Assembly: GCA_003353825.1 (NCBI GenBank)
Contig: PIVW01000066.1
Location: 1 to 17,435 of the forward strand
Origin: Chloroflexota bacterium
GTDB taxonomy: Bacteria; Chloroflexota; Anaerolineae; J102
Reading direction: 5' to 3'
DNA length: 17,435 nucleotides
Shown piece by piece: positions 1 through 8,809 of the stretch. Both the position numbers and the translations under genes were made by a program. A model generated the notes under the pieces. It made no database searches. It was not told the origin of the DNA and was given only the letters and a program-made list of their open reading frames with translations. Position 1 is the stretch's first letter. Each line of letters begins with the position of its first letter.

Positions 1-112
1 CGGCAACTGGATTCGGCAGCAGCTACTGGCCGAGCCGAAAACGTACTTTGCCTTTCATTCGTATCACATTGGGAAGGAACGAGCTTTTTTTGGGGCCGCC
101 GAGTTCCTGAAC
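1..112 (+). other. Sequence upstream of nuoG; origin unresolved
   Basis: No gene can be assigned. Two readings are possible. The frame of nuoG stays open back to base 2, so the upstream part could be an in-frame extension. Alternatively, frame 3 is open from the window edge to a TGA at 108-110, two bases before the nuoG ATG, which would fit the tail of a preceding gene in the operon. The short frame-3 peptide does not resemble the NuoF C-terminus as I know it. A purine-rich GGGAAGGAA lies at 71-79 but is too far from either nuoG start to serve it. Confidence 0.3.
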
Positions 113-2668
113 ATGGCAATCTACGTCACTCCCAAACCCATGTCCGACTGGATCAACATCACCATCGACGGCCAGGTAATCAAGGCCATAAAGGGCGAGC
201 TACTTACCGACGCCGCAGCCCGTGCCGGCATCGAGATCCCTGTATTCTGCTCGCATCCCAAATTAGATCCGCTGGGCGCCTGCCGCATGTGCATGGTGGA
301 AAGCGAGAATCCGCGTGGCAAGGCGCTGATCACTGCCTGCACAACACCTGTGAATGAAGGCGCCATCTTCCATTACATGTCCGATAAGGCTGTTGATGCT
401 CGCCAGGGGACACTGGAATTTATGTTGATCAATCACCCCCTGGATTGCCCCATCTGTGACAAAGGGGGAGAGTGCCCGCTGCAAAATCAGATAATGGAAC
501 ATGGGCCGGGGAAATCGCACTTCTGGGAAGAGAAGACGCACAATGCCAAAAACTACCCCCTGAGCGATCTCATCCTTTTGGATCAAGAACGTTGTATCGT
601 CTGCTGGCGCTGTATTCGCTATCTCCAAGAGTGGGAGGACAAACCCCAGCTCGGGTTATTCCACCGCGGTGGAGAGACCGTCATCGACAAGTTCCCCGGT
701 ACCGTACTCGACGCCCACACCAGTGGCTCGATCATCGACCTCTGTCCGGTAGGCGCACTGACCAACCGTGTCTCTCGCTTTGGATATCGCCCTTGGGAAC
801 TGGAGCGCACTCCCTCGATCTGCACCCATTGCGGTCAGGGCTGCAACCTCTATGTCGATAGCCGCACCCATGAAGTACGACGCAACGTAGCGCGTGAGCA
901 TACCGCTGTCAACGACGAGTGGATATGTGACAAAGGTCGTTTTGCTATCGGCTTCTCCAAACACCCCGAACGCCTGACCGAGCCACTCGCCCGCATCGAT
1001 GGCACATTGCAACCCGTTTCCTGGCAAGAGGCAATTCAGCGCCTGGTCGATGGTATCAAAAACATGGTTCAGCTCCATGGCTCCGAAGCTGTTGGCGCCC
1101 TGGGTTCGGCCAAATTATGCAATGAAGCCAACTACCTGCTCGGTAAATTCATGCGGGGATTGGTCGGCAGCAACAATGTTGATTTCCGTGAAGGATCATC
1201 ACTCCTGGCCGATTCGCACGGTTTGCCCTCCCTGAGCGACGCCCAAGACCCTGATGTCATCGTGCTAATGGGCTGTGATCCCGTTGAAGAGATGCCGGTT
1301 TTAGCGACTTTTCTTAAACGTGCAGCTATTCGCCAGGGCGCCAGGTTCATCATCATCCATCCTCGCCGCACCGAATTGGCCAAGTACCCGGGCATATTCC
1401 TCAATCCCTATCCCGGCACCGAAGTCGCCCTTTTCGATGCCCTCACCCGAGCAGCCCTAAAACTGGAACAGGAAGATGATTCTGAGCCCCTGCCCTTCTG
1501 GTTGCAAGCTGAAACAAGCTCACTAGACGTATCAGAGGAGTCGATTGCCGAAGCCGCTCGACTCCTGGCCGGAGCAGAGCGACCTTTTGTTGCCTATGGA
1601 ACGGACTACGCTTGGGGGCAGGGCGCCAAGGATATCGTCATCGCACTGACCAACTGGATCGTGAGCAGTGGCCATGGTGATCGCCTCGGCTTTTTACATG
1701 CACAGGCCAATACACAGGGCGCCGGCGATGTGGGCTTACTACCCGACCAATTGCCCGGTCGCCGTCCTTTGAACGCTAATGCGGCACGTGCCCGGATCGA
1801 AAGCCTTTGGCAAACAAAAATCTCTGCCAAGCCGGGATTGTCGTACGGCAGCATGATCGCCTCGGCCCGGGGTAGCATACGAGCCATGTATGTTATGGGC
1901 GCTGATCCTGTGGGCGAAAAACCGGACGATCGCGCCGCGCTGCAAGCGCTCGATTTTTTGGTCGTGCAAGACCTTTTCTTAACTGAGACCGCCAGTCTGG
2001 CCGATGTTGTCTTGCCGGCTGCATCCTATGTCGAGAGTTCGGGCTCATTCACGAACACAGAGAGGCGTGTGCAACGCGCGCCTCAAGCCGTGCGCCCTCT
2101 GGGCAAATCAGTAGCCGACTGGGCCATTCTCATGCACATTGCCCGCCACTACGCTGACGAAAGCTCCGCCGCTTGGGAAACAACCTCGGTCGAGGCGATA
2201 TTCGCCGAGATCGCCCAGGCCGTACCATATTACGGCACTTTCAGTTGGGAAAGCCTGGGCGAAAACGGCCAACAGTGGTCACGAAATGCGCTGCCGGTTG
2301 CACGAGAATTCGAAGCCCACAAGGGAAGGGCGTTCGACAATACCAGCGCTCAGTATCCGTATCGACTCGTTACCGGCGCTATGTTGTGGGATAGTGGAGT
2401 GATGATCGCATCAACCACAGGCATGGCATCTTTGGGGATCCAGGCTGCGCAATTGCACCCTACCGACGCCACCGAACTCGAGCTCGAACAGGAGGATGAG
2501 ATCGAGATACTCTCTACGGCCGGTTCCATCATCACACGCCTTCATATCGACAGCGCCATTAAACCCGGCTCGGTGTTTGTCCCTTATTCGTTGAACAACG
2601 CTCCGGTCGGTGTCCTGTTTGACAGCAATGTGCCGCGTACCTGCGTGGCCATAAGAAAAGCAAGTTAA
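113..2668 (+). CDS. nuoG: NADH-quinone oxidoreductase subunit G (NuoG)
   Basis: Peripheral-arm iron-sulfur subunit of complex I; it passes electrons from the NADH module (NuoEF) towards NuoI and quinone on the cytoplasmic side of the membrane. Ligands seen, numbered from ATG 113: a [2Fe-2S] ferredoxin domain with C46, C57, C60 and C76; the His-Cys N5 site H108, C112, C115 and C121; the N4 site C161, C164, C167 and C211; and a fourth set, C237-x2-C240-x3-C244-x27-C272, matching the optional N7 cluster. The rest (about 280-850) is the molybdopterin-oxidoreductase-like body, ending in a beta-barrel-type domain. At 851 aa it is within the usual range. The start is uncertain: ATG 140 (MSDWINITIDG) gives the more usual distance to the first cysteine, and neither start has a Shine-Dalgarno. 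First gene of the visible nuo run. Confidence 0.96.
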   Translation: MAIYVTPKPMSDWINITIDGQVIKAIKGELLTDAAARAGIEIPVFCSHPKLDPLGACRMCMVESENPRGKALITACTTPVNEGAIFHYMSDKAVDARQGTLEFMLINHPLDCPICDKGGECPLQNQIMEHGPGKSHFWEEKTHNAKNYPLSDLILLDQERCIVCWRCIRYLQEWEDKPQLGLFHRGGETVIDKFPGTVLDAHTSGSIIDLCPVGALTNRVSRFGYRPWELERTPSICTHCGQGCNLYVDSRTHEVRRNVAREHTAVNDEWICDKGRFAIGFSKHPERLTEPLARIDGTLQPVSWQEAIQRLVDGIKNMVQLHGSEAVGALGSAKLCNEANYLLGKFMRGLVGSNNVDFREGSSLLADSHGLPSLSDAQDPDVIVLMGCDPVEEMPVLATFLKRAAIRQGARFIIIHPRRTELAKYPGIFLNPYPGTEVALFDALTRAALKLEQEDDSEPLPFWLQAETSSLDVSEESIAEAARLLAGAERPFVAYGTDYAWGQGAKDIVIALTNWIVSSGHGDRLGFLHAQANTQGAGDVGLLPDQLPGRRPLNANAARARIESLWQTKISAKPGLSYGSMIASARGSIRAMYVMGADPVGEKPDDRAALQALDFLVVQDLFLTETASLADVVLPAASYVESSGSFTNTERRVQRAPQAVRPLGKSVADWAILMHIARHYADESSAAWETTSVEAIFAEIAQAVPYYGTFSWESLGENGQQWSRNALPVAREFEAHKGRAFDNTSAQYPYRLVTGAMLWDSGVMIASTTGMASLGIQAAQLHPTDATELELEQEDEIEILSTAGSIITRLHIDSAIKPGSVFVPYSLNNAPVGVLFDSNVPRTCVAIRKAS

Positions 2669-2694
2669 TTAGGCCTCACAGTCTCCATGTTTAT

Positions 2695-2722
2695 CATCCA
2701 ATGACTCTCATCCAATGACTCT
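2695..2722 (+). repeat. 14-bp tandem duplication at the nuoH start
   Basis: The unit CATCCAATGACTCT occurs twice in a row (2695-2708 and 2709-2722), so the nuoH start region is duplicated. Each copy carries an ATG. The first ATG (2701) opens a five-codon ORF, MTLIQ, whose TGA (2716-2718) overlaps the second ATG (2715) as ATGA. The second ATG leads into nuoH. Confidence 0.9.
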
Positions 2723-3746
2723 CATCATCATATCCGCAGTCAAAAGTCTGGTGCTGATCGTCCTTTTGCTCTTGGGCTTCGCTTACCTCACCTATTACGA
2801 GCGTAAGATTCTTGGCCGCTTCCACGCGCGTCTCGGCCCTAATCGCGCCGGACCCTATGGCCTGTTACAACCCATCGCCGATGCAGTCAAGGCGATCTTC
2901 AAGGAGGAGATTATCCCGGATCACGTCGATCGGATCGTCTATGTTATTGCCCCGGCTCTTTCGTTGATCCCCGCCTTGGTGGTGTTTGCCGTCATTCCCA
3001 TTGCTCCTGATCTAACGGTCTTTGGCTATAACCTTTCGTTCGCGGTGGCCGATGTCAATGTGGCATTGCTTTACATCGTCGCTATCACCAGCGTTGCCAC
3101 TTACGGCATCATCCTGGGGGGGTGGGCCAGTAACAATAATTATTCACTCATTGGCGCGCTGCGAACGGCCTCACAGATGATTAGCTACGAATTGCCCTTG
3201 GGCATTCTTCTTGTTGCTATCCTGCTGACGACCAATATCGGACGGGAATTCGGCACCTTGCGCTTGAGCGAGATCGTCGTCATGGATCGACCCTGGTGGC
3301 TGTGGTTGTGGCTGTGGCTGGCTTTCCCTTTGTTTTTCATCTGTATGTTGGCCGAAAGCAACCGCAGTCCTTTTGATTTGCCAGAGACCGAAAATGAGTT
3401 GATCGCCGGGTTCCAGGTAGAATATGGCGGCATCAAGTTCGCCCTGTTCTTCATGGCCGAGTACATCAGTATGATCACCGGCAGCGCCCTCATGGCCACA
3501 CTCTTTTTCGGTGGCTGGAACGGCCCCTTTGTCGTCCCCGGCACCTGGCACGGCGTTATCATCGGCTTCGGTTGGCTGGTGGTCAAGATCATCGCCATCC
3601 TGTTCCTCTATCTTTGGGTGCGCGCCAGTGTCCCCCGCATTCGCTACGATCAGCTCCTGCAATTCTGCTGGAAATTCCTGACGCCGGTCTCGATTGGTTA
3701 TCTGGTTGTAACAGCTGTTATTGTCGTTGCGGCGTCTGGTATTTAG
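2715..3746 (+). CDS. nuoH: NADH-quinone oxidoreductase subunit H (NuoH)
   Basis: Membrane subunit at the joint between the two arms of complex I, forming part of the quinone chamber. At 343 aa with about eight hydrophobic spans it has the family's normal size. Signatures seen: YERKILGRFHARLGPNR (28-44) followed by GPYGLLQPIADAVK, and the acidic loop ESNRSPFDLPE (214-224) with the following ENELIAGF and VEYGGIKFALFFMAEY, which line the quinone site. Oddity: a tryptophan-leucine zipper-like stretch, WWLWLWLWL (194-202), from repeated TGG/CTG codons. It lies 46 bp after nuoG; the start is set by homology and by the second of two duplicated ATGs. No Shine-Dalgarno is visible. Confidence 0.96.
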   Translation: MTLIIISAVKSLVLIVLLLLGFAYLTYYERKILGRFHARLGPNRAGPYGLLQPIADAVKAIFKEEIIPDHVDRIVYVIAPALSLIPALVVFAVIPIAPDLTVFGYNLSFAVADVNVALLYIVAITSVATYGIILGGWASNNNYSLIGALRTASQMISYELPLGILLVAILLTTNIGREFGTLRLSEIVVMDRPWWLWLWLWLAFPLFFICMLAESNRSPFDLPETENELIAGFQVEYGGIKFALFFMAEYISMITGSALMATLFFGGWNGPFVVPGTWHGVIIGFGWLVVKIIAILFLYLWVRASVPRIRYDQLLQFCWKFLTPVSIGYLVVTAVIVVAASGI

Positions 3747-3802
3747 GTGTCATGTGTCATGTGTCATGTTTCATGTTTCATGTTTCATGTTTCATGTTTC
3801 AC
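3747..3802 (+). repeat. Eight 7-bp tandem repeats directly after nuoH
   Basis: The array starts on the base after the nuoH stop. It consists of three GTGTCAT units (3747-3767), four GTTTCAT units (3768-3795) and one GTTTCAC (3796-3802), then decays into GTTCAAC. Period is exactly 7 and there is a single switch of unit type. It resembles heptanucleotide repeats known between genes in some bacterial phyla. Such arrays change length by slippage. No function can be read from it. Confidence 0.93.
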
Positions 3803-3859
3803 GTTCAACGCCGTCTGCAAGCGAATCTGCATCTGCAACCTGCCACGATTCAACCTCAT

Positions 3860-3881
3860 TGTCCTAACAATGTTTAGGATA
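3860..3881 (+). other. Small hairpin in the nuoH-nuoI spacer
   Basis: Arms TGTCCTAA (3860-3867) and TTAGGATA (3874-3881) form an 8-bp stem with one G.U pair and a 6-nt loop. No T-run follows, so it is not a standard Rho-independent terminator. It could be an mRNA processing or stability element between nuoGH and nuoI-N, or chance. The rest of the spacer (3803-3859 and 3882-3929) shows nothing I recognise. Confidence 0.4.
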
Positions 3882-3929
3882 AGTTGCTAGAACTTCAATC
3901 TACCATCCTTCCTGTTCTTCTCACACACC

Positions 3930-4409
3930 ATGTCTGGACTCAAAAATGTTTACGCCGGCACCCGCGAAATCGCTAAAGCAATGGGTGTCACCCTCAAGAT
4001 TATCGTGACCGAACCGCCGGTCACGGTCGAATACCCCGAAGAGCCCATGGCCGTTTACCCACGCTTCCGCGGCCGCCATGAGCTGCGAATGTACGAAAGT
4101 GGGCTCGAACGCTGCATTGGCTGTTGCCTGTGCGAAGCTGCCTGTCCTACCGGCGCTATCTATGTCGAGGCAGAAGAAAACGAGCCCGAGAATCCCATAT
4201 CGCCAGGCGAACGACACGCCAAAATCTACGAGGTCAATCTCCTGCGCTGCATCTTCTGCGGTGACTGCGAGGCGGCCTGTCCAACCGAAGCTATCGTGCT
4301 GGGACACTTTGTCGACACTGCCAGCTACGAACGCCGCGATCTTATCCTCACCAAGAAAGAATTACTCAATCCGCCGGAAGCCAACACCGTCATCCGCCCG
4401 GATGCCTAG
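3930..4409 (+). CDS. nuoI: NADH-quinone oxidoreductase subunit I (NuoI)
   Basis: Carries the two [4Fe-4S] clusters N6a and N6b that wire NuoG to cluster N2 near the quinone site. Two ferredoxin motifs are present: C62-x2-C65-x2-C68-x3-C72 (with an extra C66) and C107-x2-C110-x2-C113-x3-C117, the second and last cysteines of each set followed by proline. At 159 aa it is of normal length, with a short N-terminal helix and the [10 protein letters not shown] segment (43-52) typical of the family. The ATG follows a pyrimidine-rich stretch with no Shine-Dalgarno. It is separated from nuoH by 183 bp of repeats and hairpin, the only large gap in the run, so an internal promoter or processing site is possible. 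Confidence 0.96.
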   Translation: MSGLKNVYAGTREIAKAMGVTLKIIVTEPPVTVEYPEEPMAVYPRFRGRHELRMYESGLERCIGCCLCEAACPTGAIYVEAEENEPENPISPGERHAKIYEVNLLRCIFCGDCEAACPTEAIVLGHFVDTASYERRDLILTKKELLNPPEANTVIRPDA

Positions 4410-4426
4410 GAGAGTGAGATTGGTAC

Positions 4427-4948
4427 ATGACCACCTTTCTGCTATTTGCCGTCATGGCCCTTGTTGCCCTGATTGGCGCTGTGGGCGTTGTTTTCAGCCG
4501 TAGCGCCGTACATAGTGCCCTTTATTTGCTGCTCAACTTTGCGAGCATCGCCGGCATGTACATCCTTCTGGGCGCCCAGTTCTTGGGTGTTGTCCAGATC
4601 ATCGTCTACGCCGGCGCCATAGTTGTTCTGTTCCTGTTTGTAATCATGCTCATTGGTGGGCACACAAGCGATATTCGCGGCGGCAGCCGGCGCTATGCCC
4701 GTGTTGTCGGCACTGTCTTGACGGCTGTCTTCTTACTTGCCATCGTCTTTGTGATCGGACAATCTATCCCTGTTGATACTGTAGCCAAAGGTGCGCCAGG
4801 CGATGGCAGTGTACAGGCTCTGGGCAGCGTGCTCTACACAACCTATCTCCTGCCCTTTGAACTGGCCTCCATCTTGCTGCTGGCAGGTATGCTAGGAGGC
4901 GTTGTGCTGGCACGCAGTTATAAGGACCTTAACGAGGAACGAATCTGA
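4427..4948 (+). CDS. nuoJ: NADH-quinone oxidoreductase subunit J (NuoJ)
   Basis: Small membrane-arm subunit (173 aa, about five helices) next to NuoH and NuoK. The family signature [15 protein letters not shown] (61-75) is present; this is the helix that contains the pi-bulge linking quinone chemistry to proton pumping in solved structures. A Shine-Dalgarno AGGAGAG (4409-4415) lies 11 bp before the ATG and overlaps the end of nuoI. The stop TGA shares its last base with the nuoK ATG (4948), so the two are translationally coupled. Confidence 0.95.
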   Translation: MTTFLLFAVMALVALIGAVGVVFSRSAVHSALYLLLNFASIAGMYILLGAQFLGVVQIIVYAGAIVVLFLFVIMLIGGHTSDIRGGSRRYARVVGTVLTAVFLLAIVFVIGQSIPVDTVAKGAPGDGSVQALGSVLYTTYLLPFELASILLLAGMLGGVVLARSYKDLNEERI

Positions 4949-5250
4949 TGGTACCGACGACCTTTTACCTGATCCTCGCTGCCGTGATTTTCACCATTGG
5001 TGTGCTGGGTGTTCTGACGCGACGGAACGTCATCATCATCTTTATGTGCATCGAGATGATGCTCAATAGTGTCAATCTGTCGTTGGTTGCCTTAGCCAAT
5101 ATGTGGGGCAACCTCACCGGTCAGGTATTTGTGTTTGTGGTGATGGCTGTCGCAGCCGTAGAAGTGGCTGTGGGCCTGGCGATCGTGATGGCTATTATCC
5201 GCCACAAAGACACCACCAATGTAGACGAAATCAATCTTTTAAAATGGTAA
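4948..5250 (+). CDS. nuoK: NADH-quinone oxidoreductase subunit K (NuoK)
   Basis: Three-helix membrane-arm subunit of complex I, 100 aa, the standard length. Both membrane-buried glutamates needed for proton transfer are present at the E. coli positions, E36 (in [12 protein letters not shown]) and E72 (in [11 protein letters not shown]). It overlaps the nuoJ stop by one base (TGATG) and has GAGGAA at 4933-4938 as a ribosome binding site. It ends in a polar tail, VDEINLLKW. Confidence 0.96.
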   Translation: MVPTTFYLILAAVIFTIGVLGVLTRRNVIIIFMCIEMMLNSVNLSLVALANMWGNLTGQVFVFVVMAVAAVEVAVGLAIVMAIIRHKDTTNVDEINLLKW

Positions 5251-5328
5251 ACCAGGAAATCCGTATACCTGTCCCCATTTCGGATAAGCTGAACCTACTC
5301 TATTTGACTTACTAAGACCGCCATCATT

Positions 5329-7284
5329 ATGCTCAATTACGCTTGGCTCATCCTTCTCTTCCCCGCCCTGGGCGCCCTAACCAATATCTTCTTCGGAAGA
5401 CGTCTTGGCCGTAAAGTCTCCGCAGCTGTTGCTAATGTCGCTGTCCTGGCGGCATTTTTAGTGGCGCTGGGTCTGTATGTCAGCATCACCAGTTTGCCAG
5501 AAGAGGCTCGCCATGTCGAAATACCCCTTTGGCAATGGATATCTATCGGCGATCTGCAGATCGATATGACGATGCTAATCGACCCGCTCTCTGTTCTGAT
5601 GGCGCTGGTCGTCACCGGTGTAGGCGCCGTCATCCATCTTTATGCTGCGCAGTATATGAAACTCGACGATGAGCATCAGCCGTTGGATAAGCGCCGCTAT
5701 GGCCGTTTCTTCGCCTACATGAACTTCTTCATCCTGATGATGCTGGCGCTGGTATTAGCCAACAACTACGTCATGCTTTATCTGGGATGGGAGGGAGTGG
5801 GCCTGGCCTCGTTTCTATTGATCGGGTTCTGGTTCCAGCGACCGGCTGCTGCTGATGCCGCCAAGAAAGCGTTTCTGGTAAATCGGGTCGGCGACTTTGG
5901 CCTGGCGATTGCCATCTTCTGGTTGTTTCTGCTGTTCGGCAAAGAGGCCGGTAGCCTGGCCTTTGGAGATATTTTCGAGGCGCTAGAGCACGCTTCGCCC
6001 GCTGTGATCGCTGCTTTGACCGGTGTCACCCTGCTTTTGTTCTTTGCTGCCACCGGCAAGTCGGCACAACTCCCTTTGTTCGTGTGGTTGCCCGACGCCA
6101 TGGAAGGTCCCAGCCCCGTGTCCGCCCTCATTCATGCCGCGACCATGGTCACGGCGGGCGTTTACATGCTTGTACGCTCAAGCCCACTGCTGGAGCTGGC
6201 CCCGACCACCATGACGATTATCGCCTGGGGCGGCGCCCTCACTGCACTTGTCGCAGCCAGTATCGCTGTCGTGCAGACTGATCTCAAACGCATCCTTGCC
6301 TACTCCACCATTTCCCAGCTTGGGTTCATGTTTTTGGCAGTGGGCATGGGCGTCTATGTGGCTGCTATGTTCCACCTGGCCACACATGCCTTTTTCAAGG
6401 CGCTTCTATTCCTGGCCGCAGGTTCGGTCATGCATGCTTTGCACGGCCAATTAAACATCGACTTGATGGGTGGGCTAAAAAAGAAATTACCGAAAACCTA
6501 TGCCCAATTCCTGATCGGGTCACTGGCACTGGCCGGATTTCCACTGATGGCCGGGTTCTGGTCCAAGGATGAGATCCTTTTCGGCACCTATCTGCAATCA
6601 AAACCTCTGTATGCAATTGCTCTTTTCACAGCCTTATTGACGGCATTCTACTCATTTCGCGCCGTTTACAGAGCTTTTCATGGCAAACCACGGGATGAAC
6701 ATCTCTACGAAATCGCACATGAGCAGCCACGAGGCATGACCGCACCGCTGTGGATATTGGCGTTCGGAGCCATTTTTGGTGGTCTCCTGGGAATTCCGAG
6801 CATTATCGGTGAACTGGCCGGGCTTGATCATAGCAATCTTGTCGAAGGATGGCTGGAACCGGCGCTAGAAAGCATGCGCCACCTGGTCGGCGACCGATCC
6901 CTTGTGATCGGGTTGTTTGTCTCATCCGGTATCACAGCCCTGATTGGCATATTTATTGCCTACGCACGCTACTTAAAACAAGCTCGCTGGACCTTGGCGT
7001 TACAGCGTCTCTTCAGCCCCCTGCAGCCTGTCCTGGAGCACAAGTATTGGCTCGATGAGATCTATGAACTCCTCATTGTCAGACCCCTTCGCGCCATCGC
7101 CCGTTTCTTCTACAACATCGGTGATCGCGCTATCATCGAAGGGATCGTCAACGGCGCCGGTCGGGTGACGGTGGCCCTAGGCCAGGGCGTCGCTCATTTA
7201 CAGAGTGGTTATCTCAGCCTCTATGCACTCTCTCTCTTCGTCGGTGTCGTCGTCCTAGTCACCTACTTTTTATTGATCGGATAG
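5329..7284 (+). CDS. nuoL: NADH-quinone oxidoreductase subunit L (NuoL)
   Basis: Distal antiporter-like proton-pumping subunit with the long lateral helix. Key residues seen: E155 (YLGWEGVGLASFLLIGFW), K244 in ATGKSAQLPLFVWLPDAMEG, the HAATMVTAGVYM helix (269-280), K320 in TDLKRILAYSTISQLG, and K413 in AGFWSKDEILF. At 651 aa it is slightly longer than E. coli NuoL (613 aa), mostly in the region after the 14-helix core, where the lateral helix and terminal anchor lie. It follows nuoK by 78 bp. That spacer holds nothing obvious, and the ATG has no Shine-Dalgarno. Confidence 0.96.
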   Translation: MLNYAWLILLFPALGALTNIFFGRRLGRKVSAAVANVAVLAAFLVALGLYVSITSLPEEARHVEIPLWQWISIGDLQIDMTMLIDPLSVLMALVVTGVGAVIHLYAAQYMKLDDEHQPLDKRRYGRFFAYMNFFILMMLALVLANNYVMLYLGWEGVGLASFLLIGFWFQRPAAADAAKKAFLVNRVGDFGLAIAIFWLFLLFGKEAGSLAFGDIFEALEHASPAVIAALTGVTLLLFFAATGKSAQLPLFVWLPDAMEGPSPVSALIHAATMVTAGVYMLVRSSPLLELAPTTMTIIAWGGALTALVAASIAVVQTDLKRILAYSTISQLGFMFLAVGMGVYVAAMFHLATHAFFKALLFLAAGSVMHALHGQLNIDLMGGLKKKLPKTYAQFLIGSLALAGFPLMAGFWSKDEILFGTYLQSKPLYAIALFTALLTAFYSFRAVYRAFHGKPRDEHLYEIAHEQPRGMTAPLWILAFGAIFGGLLGIPSIIGELAGLDHSNLVEGWLEPALESMRHLVGDRSLVIGLFVSSGITALIGIFIAYARYLKQARWTLALQRLFSPLQPVLEHKYWLDEIYELLIVRPLRAIARFFYNIGDRAIIEGIVNGAGRVTVALGQGVAHLQSGYLSLYALSLFVGVVVLVTYFLLIG

Positions 7285-7313
7285 CTTTTATTGTGCCTGT
7301 TTAGAGTCACATT

Positions 7314-8801
7314 ATGGACTTGACCTCACTACCCCTCCTTTCCATCATCGTTTGGCTGCCCGTGCTCGGCGCCTTGCTCCTCCTGGTACTCTTCAGCGAT
7401 CGGGCGGTCAAGGTTGCCGCCTTGGCGATCTTGCTGCTGGATTTCATCATCTCATTGGCTTTGCTGGTCGGCTGGGTCGATACCGGCAGCATGCAGTTTG
7501 AAGAATTCCTGGTTTGGATACCGCAGCTCAACATCAACTACCATCTCGCTGTCGACGGCATCAGCCTGTTTCTCGTCCTCTTGACGACCTTGTTTGGCCC
7601 GATTGTCGTCCTCTTTTCCTGGCGCAATATCCAGGAAAATATCAAGGGCTACATGGCATTGATCATGTTACAGCAGACGGCGATGCTTGGGGTATTCCTC
7701 TCACTGGATCTGGTACTCTTCTTCATCTTCTGGGAGTTTTCGCTGATCCCGATGTATTTCCTAATCGGGCGCTGGGGCGGCAAGAATCGGGTCTATGCAG
7801 CTGTGAAGTTCTTCATCTACACCATGGCGGGCTCAGCGTTGATGCTGATCGCCATTCTAGTCCTCTATTGGCAGACCGGCAGTTTCGATTGGACGGTCTT
7901 ACAGGATGCGACGATCGCCCCGACACTGCAGATGTTGGCGTTCCTGGCATTCGCCCTGGCCTTTGCGGTCAAAGTGCCATTGTTCCCCTTCCATACCTGG
8001 TTACCCGATGCCCATGTGCAAGCCCCGACCGCCGGTTCTGTGATCCTGGCCGGCGTGTTGCTTAAAATGGGCACCTATGGTTTCCTGCGCTTTTGTCTAC
8101 CTCTGTTCCCTGATGCCACCGCCAGCTTCGCACCGATTCTGGCGGCCATTGCCATCATCGGCATCCTCTATGGCGCTTTGGTTGCTTTGGTACAGAAAGA
8201 TGTGAAATCCTTGGTGGCCTATAGCTCCATCGCCCACCTTGGTTTTGTGATGCTGGGCGTGGCCAGCCTCTCCAAACAAGGGCTTTCGGGGGCGGTGCTA
8301 CAAGGTGTGAATCATGGCCTGTCCACCGGGGCGTTGTTCTTGCTGGTAGGCATGATCTACGACCGCCGGCACACGCGCCAGCTCTCTGACTTCGGCGGCT
8401 TATGGAAAGTGGTTCCGATCTTCAGCGGCCTCTTTATCGTTGTGGCCATGGCATCGGTCGGCTTGCCCGGGCTCAACGGATTCGTGGGAGAGTTCTCCAT
8501 TCTGCTTGGCACCTTCCAGGTCAATCCCGCTTGGGCGATCCTGGCCACCGTTGGCATCATCTTCGCTGCCTGGTATCTTCTCATAGCAGCCAGGGCTATG
8601 CTTTTCGGCCCGCTGGATAACGAAAATAATCAGAAACTGACCGACCTGACGCCCCGTGAGGTCTGGGTTTTGGTTCCCCTGGTATTTCTTTTCTTCCTCA
8701 TTGGCCTGTTCCCCAACCTCTTCCTCGATAAAATCAACCCTGCCGTAGATGTGCTCATGCAAAGCGTGAACGCGGATACGGTTGTTAGCTTCCTTCCCTG
8801 A
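7314..8801 (+). CDS. nuoM: NADH-quinone oxidoreductase subunit M (NuoM)
   Basis: Middle antiporter-like proton channel of the membrane arm, 495 aa, normal length. Conserved charges: E141 (FWEFSLIPMYFLIGRWGG), K220 (AVKVPLFPFHTWLPDAH), K251 (GVLLKMGTYGFLRF), K298 near VAYSSIAHLGF, and E393 in GLPGLNGFVGEF, where NuoM uses glutamate and NuoL uses lysine. This identifies it as M rather than L. It starts 29 bp after nuoL without a Shine-Dalgarno. Confidence 0.96.
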   Translation: MDLTSLPLLSIIVWLPVLGALLLLVLFSDRAVKVAALAILLLDFIISLALLVGWVDTGSMQFEEFLVWIPQLNINYHLAVDGISLFLVLLTTLFGPIVVLFSWRNIQENIKGYMALIMLQQTAMLGVFLSLDLVLFFIFWEFSLIPMYFLIGRWGGKNRVYAAVKFFIYTMAGSALMLIAILVLYWQTGSFDWTVLQDATIAPTLQMLAFLAFALAFAVKVPLFPFHTWLPDAHVQAPTAGSVILAGVLLKMGTYGFLRFCLPLFPDATASFAPILAAIAIIGILYGALVALVQKDVKSLVAYSSIAHLGFVMLGVASLSKQGLSGAVLQGVNHGLSTGALFLLVGMIYDRRHTRQLSDFGGLWKVVPIFSGLFIVVAMASVGLPGLNGFVGEFSILLGTFQVNPAWAILATVGIIFAAWYLLIAARAMLFGPLDNENNQKLTDLTPREVWVLVPLVFLFFLIGLFPNLFLDKINPAVDVLMQSVNADTVVSFLP

Positions 8802-8809
8802 TTGCTCAA

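Noticed and set aside
3171..3662. Long minus-strand ORFs inside nuoH and other nuo genes
   Set aside because: They mirror strongly conserved plus-strand genes, have no recognisable domains and are low-complexity shadow translations.
3747..3802. CRISPR-like array
   Set aside because: The units are 7 bp and contiguous, with no spacers and no cas genes nearby.
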